Assembly (NCBI GenBank): GCA_900541695.1
Contig: UQKL01000013.1
Location: 5,475-69,474, forward strand
Length of the DNA: 64,000 nt
Reading direction: 5' to 3'
Source of the DNA: an uncultured Collinsella sp.
Lineage (GTDB): Bacteria; Actinomycetota; Coriobacteriia; Coriobacteriales; Coriobacteriaceae
Shown here: positions 32,671 to 40,463 of the stretch, in pieces
How positions within the stretch are numbered: the stretch's first letter is position 1
Layout: every line of letters starts with the position of its first letter
The notes under the pieces: generated by a model
The model's database searches: none
What the model was told of the DNA's origin: nothing
The model's input: only the letters and a program-made list of their open reading frames with translations
Translations under genes and position numbers: made by a program

Positions 32671-33309
32671 ATGGCGTTCGACTTTAAGAAGGAATGCAAG
32701 GAGCTCTACAAACCTGCAAGCAAGCCGAGTATCGTAACTGTCCCGCCTATGAGCTACGTTGCCGTTCGCGGAAAGGGCGACCCAAATACCGAAGGTGGCG
32801 AGTATCAAAACGCCCTGCCGCTACTTTACGGCATCGCCTATACCGTCAAGATGTCAAAGAAAGGCTCAAGGAGTATCGAGGGCTATTTCGACTTTGTGGT
32901 ACCGCCGCTCGAGGGTTTCTGGTGGCAAGAGTCCCCGAGCGGCGACATCGATTATGTACACAAGGACAATTTTAACTTTATCTCGTGCATCCGCCTGCCC
33001 GATTTCGTCACCCGAGATGACTTTGACTGGGCAGTCGCGGAAGCCACGACCAAAAAGAAACTGGACTTTTCCGCCGTCGAACTGCTTAAAGTTGACGAGG
33101 GTCTCTGCGTTCAATGCATGCACACCGGGCCCTACGACAACGAACCGGCGACCGTAGACGCTATGCATGAATACACGACCGAGCTGGGCTATGTTCCCGA
33201 CCTCTCAGACACCCGTTTACATCACGAAATCTATCTCTCCGATCCACGCAAATGCGCACCGGAGAAACTTAAGACCGTGGTTCGTCATCCTATCAAGCGC
33301 GCTGAATAG
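32671..33309 (+). CDS. GyrI-like small-molecule-binding domain protein
   Basis: The 212-residue protein resembles stand-alone GyrI-like/AraC-effector-binding proteins. It has an early PPMSYVAVRGKGDPN strand, YFDFVVPPLEGFWWQ, and CVQCMHTGPYDNEPATVDAM followed by HEIYLSDPRKCAPEKLKTVVRHPI near the end. The family binds small hydrophobic or cationic compounds; Escherichia coli GyrI (SbmC) protects DNA gyrase and is SOS-induced. A consensus SOS box lies 56 bases upstream of the ATG. Function here is inferred only. AAGGCGG is the ribosome site. Confidence 0.8.
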   Translation: MAFDFKKECKELYKPASKPSIVTVPPMSYVAVRGKGDPNTEGGEYQNALPLLYGIAYTVKMSKKGSRSIEGYFDFVVPPLEGFWWQESPSGDIDYVHKDNFNFISCIRLPDFVTRDDFDWAVAEATTKKKLDFSAVELLKVDEGLCVQCMHTGPYDNEPATVDAMHEYTTELGYVPDLSDTRLHHEIYLSDPRKCAPEKLKTVVRHPIKRAE

Positions 33310-33479
33310 CGTGGGGCGTCATTTCACGCGCTAGGTTTTAAGCCAGCCAACCAGCCGCCTCCTAGGCCGTCCGGTAATTATCTTGACGCGGCCCGTCGCA
33401 TCTTATAAGTTTGTTTTGCTAAAGCTGGAAAGCCTCTCAACGATGCGCAACTCCAGCTCTTTTTCTATCAAGAGAGCAA

Positions 33480-34739
33480 GTGTCGGAAAGCAAAATGTCA
33501 GAAAGCAGCGCTTCGAGCAAAATCAAACGCCTGGTCAACACCTATAGCGGTCTCGTGCTCATGGGCGCCGTCGGAATCCCTATCGGCGTTATCGTTGGCG
33601 CCGTCTGTGCCCTTTTTGGTCGTGTGCTCCTGGCGATCGGCGCCTTCCGCGACGAGCACATCGCGCTGCTCCTTCCCTTCCTCGCCCTCATGGGCTTGGC
33701 CATCGTATTTGCCTACCGCACCTGGGGCAAAGGCACCGATCGGGGCATGAGCTTAGTATTCGACGTAGGTCACGGACGCGAGGACGCCATCTCCCCGCGC
33801 TTGGTGCCGCTCATTATGCTGAGCACGTGGGGAACGCACCTCTTTGGCGGCAGCGCGGGACGCGAAGGCGTGGCCGTGCAGATCGGCGCCACCGTCTCGC
33901 ATTGGATCGGCCAACGCCTGCCTTTCCGCGACCCCGGCAACACGTTTTTGCTCATTGGTATGGCCGCTGGCTTTGCCGGACTCTTTCGAACGCCGCTCGC
34001 CGCCACGGTCTTTGCTATCGAGGTGCTGGTTGCCGGACGCATTGAATACCGCGCGTTGTTCCCCGCGCTTACGGCTTCGCTTGCCGCAAGCATGACCTCC
34101 GGCGCCCTGGGACTCGAGAAGTTCGAGGTCGCCGTTACCGCCTCGTATGCGCTCGACCTCCCCGGTCTTGGACGGCTGGCGCTGTTGGGCATCGCGTTTG
34201 GTATGGTCGGTGGAGCTTTTGCCTGGTGCCTTGCCCACGCCAAGACCCTTGCGGCGCGGCTGCTCCCCAACCCTTACATACGCGTTGCCGTTATGGGCCT
34301 TGCGCTGTCGGCGATTCTGTTCGTGCTGTGGCAGGGGCGATACTGCGGCCTTGGCACCAACCTGATATCGGCGGCGCTCAACGGTAACGGCAAGGTCGCC
34401 ATCATGCCTTGGGACTGGGCGCTCAAATTCACACTCACCATCGCCACGCTTGCCGCGGGTTATCAAGGTGGCGAGGTCACGCCGCTGTTCTCCATCGGAG
34501 CCAGCCTGGGTGTCGTACTCGCCGGGATTCTCGGCATGCCCGTCGAGCTCTGCGCCGCGCTGGGCTACGCCGCCGTCTTTGGCAGCGCCACCAACACGCT
34601 ACTCGCGCCGATCCTCATTGGCTGCGAGGTCTTCGGTTTCGGTAATCTGCCGGCGTTCTTCATCGTCTGCGTTGTGGCTTATCTGTTCAACATGGATAAG
34701 TCGATCTATACCCTGCAGGAGCACAACCGCACCCGATAA
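33480..34739 (+). CDS. CLC-family anion transporter (CLC-F-like)
   Basis: The protein of about 419 residues has ten or more hydrophobic segments and CLC pore motifs: GSAGREGVAVQIGA, GFAGLFRTPLAATVFAIEVL and GYQGGEVTPLFSIGASLG. The GREG and GEVTPLF patterns resemble the fluoride/proton antiporter branch rather than the classic chloride branch (GSGIP is not seen). Start is uncertain between GTG 33480 and ATG 33495. I do not see a convincing fluoride riboswitch in the 170 bases upstream. Confidence 0.85.
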   Translation: MSESKMSESSASSKIKRLVNTYSGLVLMGAVGIPIGVIVGAVCALFGRVLLAIGAFRDEHIALLLPFLALMGLAIVFAYRTWGKGTDRGMSLVFDVGHGREDAISPRLVPLIMLSTWGTHLFGGSAGREGVAVQIGATVSHWIGQRLPFRDPGNTFLLIGMAAGFAGLFRTPLAATVFAIEVLVAGRIEYRALFPALTASLAASMTSGALGLEKFEVAVTASYALDLPGLGRLALLGIAFGMVGGAFAWCLAHAKTLAARLLPNPYIRVAVMGLALSAILFVLWQGRYCGLGTNLISAALNGNGKVAIMPWDWALKFTLTIATLAAGYQGGEVTPLFSIGASLGVVLAGILGMPVELCAALGYAAVFGSATNTLLAPILIGCEVFGFGNLPAFFIVCVVAYLFNMDKSIYTLQEHNRTR

Positions 34740-34756
34740 ACAGGGCGTTTGCCACC

Positions 34757-34797
34757 AAAAAAACGCGCGCGACAGGCCAGGCCCGCCGCGCGCGTCA
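34757..34797 (-). terminator. Terminator of the AIM24-family gene (convergent)
   Basis: On the minus strand ACGCGCGCG pairs with CGCGCGCGT, followed by TTTTTTT. It lies between two convergent genes and may also stop the CLC transcript. Confidence 0.8.
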
Positions 34798-34809
34798 TCC
34801 TATACGCGA

Positions 34810-35484
34810 TTAGTTATTGTTGTTGGTCATCGAGGCCACTGCTGCTGCAAGATTGGAAATGGGCATTGTCTGCAGCCAGATGCGGCCCGGACCGGTGAGC
34901 ACAGTGTTGAACACGCCTTCACCGCCAAACATGATGTTTTTGACGCCCTTGACCATCTGCGCGTCGATGCTCACCGTCTCCTCAAAGCCGGCCACGTTGC
35001 CGGTATCTACAATCATTTGCTGACCAGCAGCAAGCTCGTACTCAACTAGGTCGCCGTCGATCTCGGCAAAGGCAATACCCGAGCCCGTGAGCTTTTGCAT
35101 GATAAAGCCCTCGCCGCCAAAGACGCCGGCCTTTGCCTTCTTGTTAAAGTGGATGCTCAACTCAACACCACTTTCCGCGGCAAGGAACGAGCGCTTCTGC
35201 AAAATCCAGCTCTTGCCAGGACCGATCTCGATTGGCACGATGCGGCCGGGGAAACAAGAGCCAAACGCAATCATGCCATCGCCGTGCGCGGTCCAAATGT
35301 TTTGGAACAACGCCTCACCCGAAAAAGCCTTAGAGAACATCTTGCCTATGCCACCGCCCGAGGTGGACATCTCCATGTTGGGGGTCATCCAGACCATGGC
35401 ACCACTTTCGGTGATCATGGATTCGCCGTCGCTAAGGTTGCATGTAACAACCGGGAAAGCCCCTCCGCCGATCTCGTACTGCAT
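34810..35484 (-). CDS. AIM24/TIGR00266-family protein
   Basis: The 224-residue beta-rich protein carries the family's repeated glycine patterns: GESMITESGAMVWMTPNM, GGIGKMFSKAFSGEALFQNIWTAHGDG, FFG/VFGGEGFIMQKLTGSG and MFGGEGVFNTVLTGPG. The biochemical role of this widespread family is unknown. GGGAAAGGAG precedes the ATG. It appears monocistronic. Confidence 0.9.
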   Translation of the reverse strand: MQYEIGGGAFPVVTCNLSDGESMITESGAMVWMTPNMEMSTSGGGIGKMFSKAFSGEALFQNIWTAHGDGMIAFGSCFPGRIVPIEIGPGKSWILQKRSFLAAESGVELSIHFNKKAKAGVFGGEGFIMQKLTGSGIAFAEIDGDLVEYELAAGQQMIVDTGNVAGFEETVSIDAQMVKGVKNIMFGGEGVFNTVLTGPGRIWLQTMPISNLAAAVASMTNNNN

Positions 35485-35604
35485 GACCGTCTCCTTTCCC
35501 TTCGGGAGCCGAACAACGATGCCTATATTTTAGCAGCTAGAGGTGCATTTATTTGCGTCGGTGGCGTTCATGGCGCCGACCACGGCCAGCCTCCGCCGAC
35601 GTTT

Positions 35605-35651
35605 CCCCAGATAAAACCTGCCAAAATAAACCTGTCCCTTTTTGGCAGGTT
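35605..35651 (+). repeat. REP-like element, copy 5
   Basis: CCCCAGATAAAACCTGCCAAAA ... GTCCCTTTTTGGCAGGT. The right end again abuts the stop codon of a minus-strand gene, the sensor kinase. The preceding CCGCCGACGTTT is shared with copy 6. Confidence 0.88.
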
Positions 35652-37025
35652 TTAAAAGCGGACGGTGAAGACGATCTGATGATCGTGGTCGGATACGGTG
35701 GCGGATCCGCCATGGGCTTCGGCGATGGCGCGCACCACGGATAGGCCCACGCCCGAGCCGCCTGTCTTGGAGCTGCGCGACACATCCGCACGATAGAAGC
35801 GGTCGAACAATCGGTCCAGATCGCCTTCGGGCAGCTCGTCCACGGCATTCGATACGACAAGCTCGGCGCCGCCCTTACCCTTGCCGTGCGAGACGGCACG
35901 CAGGCTCAACTCAATCACGCTGCCCTCGCTCGCATAGCGCGTGGCGTTGTCCAGCAGCAACTCAACCACCTGCGCCACCGCCGCAGCATCGGCATGGGCC
36001 CGCACGCCACTCGCAATCGACGTCGACAGACGCTTGCCGCGCGAAACCGCCACCGACTCAAACGGCGCCGCCGCCTTGTCCACGGCCTCCGAAAGATCGA
36101 TCGATGTCATGGTAAAGCCGGCCGAACCCTCGTCCATACGCGCCAGGAACACCAGACGCTCCGTCAGCGCCGTCAGCCGCGCGACCTGCTCGTGAATGCT
36201 CTGCGTCCATTCGCTCTCGCCGCTCTCGATTTCCTGCACCTCGTTGGCGGCGTCGATCACAGCTAGCGGCGTCTTGATCTCGTGGCTTGCATCGGTAATA
36301 AAGCGCTTTTGCTTGCTGTAGCTCTCGACCATCGGCCGAATCACCGCACCCGAGGCGCCCGCCACAATTGCCAGCACTGCCAACCAGCCAATGCAACTGA
36401 TTGCCACGCTCGCGCTCAAAAACGAATGAAAGCTTGCAAGCTCACGCGAGCAGTCCACGAACACATAGGTGGTCTCACCGTCTTGAACGTCAGTCGTATA
36501 GCGATAATTGCCAGAAAAACCCGAGACCCAACCCTTGGAATGCAACTTTGCGGCAATACTGGCGGCGCGCTTGGCACCCACCGCGGCAATGCGGGCCGTG
36601 TTGACATCGGCAACCTGTCCGGCGGCAATCGTCACCGTAAAGTAGCGCGTGTCAAAGGGAGCTTCCGCCGTCATGCCTTCAAAACGCCCGTCGCGAACAG
36701 CCGCCCGGTTACCAGTAGCAACCTTGCCGGCAACCGCATCCTGGCCGGGATCGGCTTTAGGCTCGTTCCCCCAATCGATACCGTCCTTGCCCGCCAGGAT
36801 ATAGTCCAGGCGAGCGTCGGCCATCTTGCAGACATGCGAATAATTGACGATGTTGATGCCGGCGATGATGAGCGTGAGCACCACGGTCACGGCGCCCATG
36901 GCAACCAGGATGAACTTGCGACGCAGGCGGCGGCCCAATGCGTCAGCAGAATTTGCCCGCCCCGTACTACTCGAGGCGGCGTGAAACCGCTCCGTCATGC
37001 GTTTACACCACGTGCGCACGCTCAC
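35652..37025 (-). CDS. Two-component sensor histidine kinase
   Basis: The 457-residue kinase has two membrane helices (about 37-60 and 205-235) flanking an extracellular sensor region. The dimerisation/phosphoacceptor motif is FITDASHEIKTPLAVIDAANEV with His. ATPase boxes include LLLDNATRYA (N box), DRFYRADVSRSSKTGGSGVGLSVVRAIAEAHGG (F and G boxes). It should phosphorylate the response regulator encoded just upstream; the GTG start overlaps the regulator stop (GTGA), showing coupling. The signal is unknown. Confidence 0.92.
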   Translation of the reverse strand: MSVRTWCKRMTERFHAASSSTGRANSADALGRRLRRKFILVAMGAVTVVLTLIIAGINIVNYSHVCKMADARLDYILAGKDGIDWGNEPKADPGQDAVAGKVATGNRAAVRDGRFEGMTAEAPFDTRYFTVTIAAGQVADVNTARIAAVGAKRAASIAAKLHSKGWVSGFSGNYRYTTDVQDGETTYVFVDCSRELASFHSFLSASVAISCIGWLAVLAIVAGASGAVIRPMVESYSKQKRFITDASHEIKTPLAVIDAANEVQEIESGESEWTQSIHEQVARLTALTERLVFLARMDEGSAGFTMTSIDLSEAVDKAAAPFESVAVSRGKRLSTSIASGVRAHADAAAVAQVVELLLDNATRYASEGSVIELSLRAVSHGKGKGGAELVVSNAVDELPEGDLDRLFDRFYRADVSRSSKTGGSGVGLSVVRAIAEAHGGSATVSDHDHQIVFTVRF

Positions 37026-37711
37026 GCCTGCTCGCCTTCCTCGACAACCTCAAGCGAATATCCCTGGTTGCGCGACGCGCGGATGGCCACATTGGCACCC
37101 AGCGCCGCCAGCTTTTTGCGCAGGTACGAGATGTAGACCCACACCACGTTGGCGCCTTCGGGCGCGTCCTCACCCCAAACCTCGAGCATCAGACGCTCGG
37201 TGGGCATGCGCGTGCCAGCGTTGCGCATAAAGAGTTCCATAAGCTGAAACTCGCGATTGGCTAGGTGTTCCTCGCCCAAGGGACCCACAAGCGTGCAAGC
37301 CGCCGTATCGAGGCGCACGTTGCCCACACTGAGCGTCGTGGCATCGATCGCAGTCGCGGCGCGCGTCATGGCGCGAATGCGCGCGAGCAGCTCCTTGGCG
37401 GCAAACGGCTTGGTCAGATAGTCATTGGCGCCGGCGTCCAGGCCCTCAACCTTATCGGACACCTCGCTTTTGGCCGTGAGCATGATGATGGGCAGTCGCT
37501 TACCGGCGGCGCGTGTGCGCTTAAGCACCTCAATGCCATCCATGCCGGGCACCATGATGTCCAGGATTGCGGCGTCATAGTCGTTGGCGAGCAGATATTC
37601 GAGCGCCGTCAGACCGTCGAGGGCGGCATCGACCTCGTAGTCGCTATGTTGAAGAATCGCGGTAAGGGCACGGGAGAGGCCGGGTTCGTCCTCGGCAAGC
37701 ATCAGCTTCAT
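37022..37711 (-). CDS. OmpR/PhoB-family response regulator
   Basis: The 229-residue regulator has a receiver domain (residues 1-115; acidic pocket EDE, phospho-acceptor Asp in AILDIMVPG, Lys in MLTAKS) and a winged-helix DNA-binding domain (about 130-225; ANREFQLMELFMRNAG, VWVYISYLRKKL). AAAGGAAC precedes the ATG. It forms an operon with the kinase and is the first gene. Confidence 0.93.
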   Translation of the reverse strand: MKLMLAEDEPGLSRALTAILQHSDYEVDAALDGLTALEYLLANDYDAAILDIMVPGMDGIEVLKRTRAAGKRLPIIMLTAKSEVSDKVEGLDAGANDYLTKPFAAKELLARIRAMTRAATAIDATTLSVGNVRLDTAACTLVGPLGEEHLANREFQLMELFMRNAGTRMPTERLMLEVWGEDAPEGANVVWVYISYLRKKLAALGANVAIRASRNQGYSLEVVEEGEQA

Positions 37712-37939
37712 AGTTGTTCCTTTGGCGCACGGCTATACAAGTTTCGATACCGCCGATGATAGCGCACCGCCAGCCGTCTTAGCGCAGCCTTAGCTGCTCA
37801 ACCTGCACGTTTTCAAATACGCAGGATATGGCTTAACCAAACTTAAGGCTCAGATGCCGAGCGCTTGGACGCATGCCGGTCGCGAAAAGACGGCGACTCG
37901 TTCTTTCACGGCGTCTTGGCTATGCAAAGTGTCCTGACG

Positions 37940-38518
37940 TTACTCCTCGTACGCACCCTCGAGCCGCAGCAGCCACTCCTTGCGGTCAAGGCCGCCGGCA
38001 TATCCGTTGAGCGATCCGTCGGCCGCCACCACGCGATGGCACGGCACGATAATCGAAATGGGATTACGTGCGACCGCAGCCCCCACCGCACGAGGAGACA
38101 CAACGGGCGCCTCGTTTCCCGGTACACGATATCGAGCCGCAACACGCCGGGCGATCTCGCCATACGTGGCAACCTCGCCACGCGGAATGGAAAGCAGCTC
38201 AAACCAAACCTCGCGCTGAAACGCCGTGCCGATCATATGTAACGGCGGCGTAAACCGAGGTTCCTGCCCTGCAAAATAAGCATTCAGCCAAGCCCAGGAA
38301 CGTTCAAGCACCGAAGAGGCTACACCATTTGCGGGACTCACCGACGACATGCCGCCAGCACCAGAAACCGCATCGGCACCTTCAACGTACTCCGCATCTT
38401 CTTTGAGAAGCGTGGAGCCAAAGTGCTCCTGCCCCTCAAACCAAAGCCCCGTCAGACCGCGGCCATCAGCGGCAAGCAAGATTTCGCCCAAAGGCGAAGC
38501 AAACGTCGTCGTGACCAC
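37940..38518 (-). CDS. ogt: Methylated-DNA--protein-cysteine methyltransferase
   Basis: The 192-residue DNA-repair protein removes methyl groups from O6-methylguanine in a suicide reaction. The acceptor Cys is in IIVPCHRVVAADGSLNGYAGG, with the Asn-hinge and DNA-binding helix GEVATYGEIARRVAARYRVPGNEAPVVSPRAVGAAVARNP before it. Residues 40-75 are an unusually Ser/Gly/Ala-rich insertion in the N-terminal domain. Translation starts at GTG 38518 after AAAGGAG. Confidence 0.92.
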   Translation of the reverse strand: MVTTTFASPLGEILLAADGRGLTGLWFEGQEHFGSTLLKEDAEYVEGADAVSGAGGMSSVSPANGVASSVLERSWAWLNAYFAGQEPRFTPPLHMIGTAFQREVWFELLSIPRGEVATYGEIARRVAARYRVPGNEAPVVSPRAVGAAVARNPISIIVPCHRVVAADGSLNGYAGGLDRKEWLLRLEGAYEE

Positions 38519-38677
38519 CAGCGGCTCCTTTCAAAACTCCGCTCCATAATACCGCGAATTGTGCAGACAACTCCCGCAGATGCGTCCGGACAGACTCGAT
38601 TGTCCAAGAGAGGGCGTTTTCCCTCTCAATATCGGCCGATACCGAGTCGCAACGCCCAAAACGATGTCCGGCAAAAA

Positions 38678-38859
38678 CGAAGGTGAATGGTTTTCCGAGA
38701 AGTGGACGAGTAAAACTAGGGCCCCGAAGCATCCGCATTTTTTAATTGCAAAACAGCAGGATTCATGCGATAAAACCGCAGGAAATGGCGGCCAAAATAT
38801 GCCGATGCTTCAAGGGTCCAAAATAGGTCGTTCACTTCCCGGAAAACCATTCACCTTCG
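38678..38859. repeat. MITE-like element with 27-bp terminal inverted repeats
   Basis: CGAAGGTGAATGGTTTTCCG at the left end is repeated inverted at the right, 26 of 27 bases matching. A second inner pair (CCGAAGCATC / GATGCTTC) extends the stem. The interior has no gene. It contains ATAAAACCGCAGG (38770-38782), shared inverted with the element at 28.3 kb. Confidence 0.8.
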
Positions 38860-38939
38860 ATTCGCATCAACCCCTAAGCCCTCACAAGCAACAAACACAG
38901 GCGCGCCAAAGTTACCGCCTCAACCCCAAAGTTCCCGCA

Positions 38940-39030
38940 GGCAGCAGGCGCAACAGCGCCGCAGCTGCCGGCGGCGCTCCACAGTCCCAAAAGGCGGCAG
39001 GCGCGAAGCGCCGGGGTCGCCGCCGGGACT
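38940..39030. repeat. Two GC-rich hairpins in a gene-free stretch
   Basis: GGCAGCAGGCGC pairs with GCGCC-GCA-GCTGCC (38940-38969), and AGTCCC..GGCGGC-GGCGC with GCGCC..GCCGCC-GGGACT (38983-39030). With the MITE-like element and stem element D they fill the region 38519-39264, which otherwise shows no gene. Confidence 0.6.
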
Positions 39031-39122
39031 AGGGCCCGCAACAGCCACGTGCCCCCACATCAGCCCAGCGGCCCCAACCGACAACGACCCCATCGCAGAT
39101 CGCTTGCAGCAGCGTCGCCGCA

Positions 39123-39252
39123 GGCGGGGGCTGGGCTTAGTTTTCAGAACACTCCGCAGACCAGTGTGGCGCCTTGTCCGCAGCTCCGAAGGAGCAGGAC
39201 AAGGCGCCACACATGGTCGAGGACGTTCTGAAAACTAAGCCCGGCCCCCGCC
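39123..39252. repeat. Gene-end double-stem element D
   Basis: The outer stem 39123-39150 pairs with 39225-39252 (one G-T). The conserved loops are CTCCGCAGACCAGT and ACATGGTCGAGGACG, around an inner stem GTGGCGCCTTGTCC/GGACAAGGCGCCAC. It lies 12 bases 3' of the minus-strand asd gene. Confidence 0.88.
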
Positions 39253-39264
39253 GGACAGGTCACA

Positions 39265-40290
39265 CTACTCGCAGAGCAGCTTAGCGATCTGGACGGCGTT
39301 GGTTGCCGCGCCCTTACGGATTTGGTCGCCGCAGCACCAGAAGGTGATGCCACGCGCGGCCTCGGGGTTCGAGATGTCGCGGCGCACGCGACCGACCCAA
39401 ATCAAATCCTGGTCGGACGTATCCATCGGCATGGGGAAGCGATCGTGCGCATCCTCGGCGCTCATGTCGTCAACCAGCTTCACGCCCGGAGCGGCAGCCA
39501 GCGCAGCACGGGCCTCGTCAACCGTAATGTCGCGCTCAAACTCAAGCGTAATGCTCTCGGAGTGCGAGCGCAGCACGGGCACGCGCACGCAGGTGCAGTT
39601 CACGCGCAGCTCGGGCAGGTGCATGATCTTGCGGCCCTCGTTTTGCAGCTTCATCTCCTCGGAGGTAAAGCCCTCCTCCTTGACGCCGCCAATCTGCGGA
39701 ATCAGGTTGCTCGCCAGCTGGGCGGCAAATGCGCGCGGCTCGGGAATCTCCTCGCCGCGGCCCAGGGCGGCCAGCTGAGCCTCGAGCTCGGCCATACCGG
39801 GAGCGCCGGCACCCGAAGCCGCCTGATACGTGGAGACGATCATGCGCTTCACGCCGGCGAGCTGATGCAGCGGCCAGGTGGGAACCAGGCCGATAATGGT
39901 CGCGCAGTTGGGATTGGCGATAAGGCCGTGATGCCACTTGATGTCGTCGGCATTGATCTCGGGCACGACCAGCGGCACCTCGGAGTCCATGCGGAAGGCG
40001 TGGCTGTTGTCGACCACGACGGCGCCGCACTTGACGGCCTCGGGCAGCAGCTCCTTCGCGATGTCGTCGCCGGCGGCGCCAAGTACGATGTCACAGCCCT
40101 CAAAGGCCTCGGGGCAAGCCTCCTCAATCACGATCTGCTCGCCGCGGAACTCGACGGTCTTGCCCGCAGAGCGCGCGCTCGCCAGCAGCTTGAGCTTGCC
40201 AACCGGGAACTCCTGCTCGTTGAGGCACTCGAGCATTTGGGTGCCCACGGCTCCCGTCGCGCCCAAAATAGCAACCGTGTACTGTTTCAT
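39265..40290 (-). CDS. asd: Aspartate-semialdehyde dehydrogenase
   Basis: The 341-residue enzyme reduces aspartyl phosphate to aspartate semialdehyde with NADPH, the second step to lysine, threonine and methionine. The cofactor motif GATGAVGTQMLECL, the catalytic Cys in ANPNCATIIGLVP, the substrate motif YQAASGAGAPGM and the His in RVPVLRSHSES are intact. The ATG at 40290 has AAAGGGGG upstream. It lies downstream of lysC on the same strand. Confidence 0.95.
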   Translation of the reverse strand: MKQYTVAILGATGAVGTQMLECLNEQEFPVGKLKLLASARSAGKTVEFRGEQIVIEEACPEAFEGCDIVLGAAGDDIAKELLPEAVKCGAVVVDNSHAFRMDSEVPLVVPEINADDIKWHHGLIANPNCATIIGLVPTWPLHQLAGVKRMIVSTYQAASGAGAPGMAELEAQLAALGRGEEIPEPRAFAAQLASNLIPQIGGVKEEGFTSEEMKLQNEGRKIMHLPELRVNCTCVRVPVLRSHSESITLEFERDITVDEARAALAAAPGVKLVDDMSAEDAHDRFPMPMDTSDQDLIWVGRVRRDISNPEAARGITFWCCGDQIRKGAATNAVQIAKLLCE

Positions 40291-40364
40291 GCTTCCCCCT
40301 TTAAAGGTTATGGCTTTTGCCTGCACGCCGAGCAGGCCGATTGTTGTTGCCAGTGTATACAAGA

Positions 40365-40391
40365 ACGGGGCGGACACGAAACCCGCCCCGT
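40365..40391 (-). terminator. GC-rich hairpin downstream of lysC
   Basis: ACGGGGCGG pairs with CCGCCCCGT between lysC and asd; the T tract is short, so termination is uncertain. Confidence 0.4.
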
Positions 40392-40421
40392 CGAAACGAA
40401 ACCGAAACGAAACGCCCCGCC

Positions 40422-40453
40422 GTAGATTTTTGAGACATGACCAAAAAATCTAC
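40422..40453. repeat. Short palindrome sharing ends with the 57.4 kb element
   Basis: GTAGATTTTTGAGACATG meets its inverted copy CATGACCAAAAAATCTAC. The same ends (GTAGATTTTGGGTCATG) bound a 103-bp element at 57340-57442, so this may be an internally deleted copy. It lies 10 bases after the lysC stop. Confidence 0.6.
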
Positions 40454-40463
40454 CGAGCAGTCG

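Noticed and set aside
33310..33480. A fluoride riboswitch before the CLC gene
   Set aside because: I could not match the conserved core of that riboswitch by eye; a covariance search would decide.
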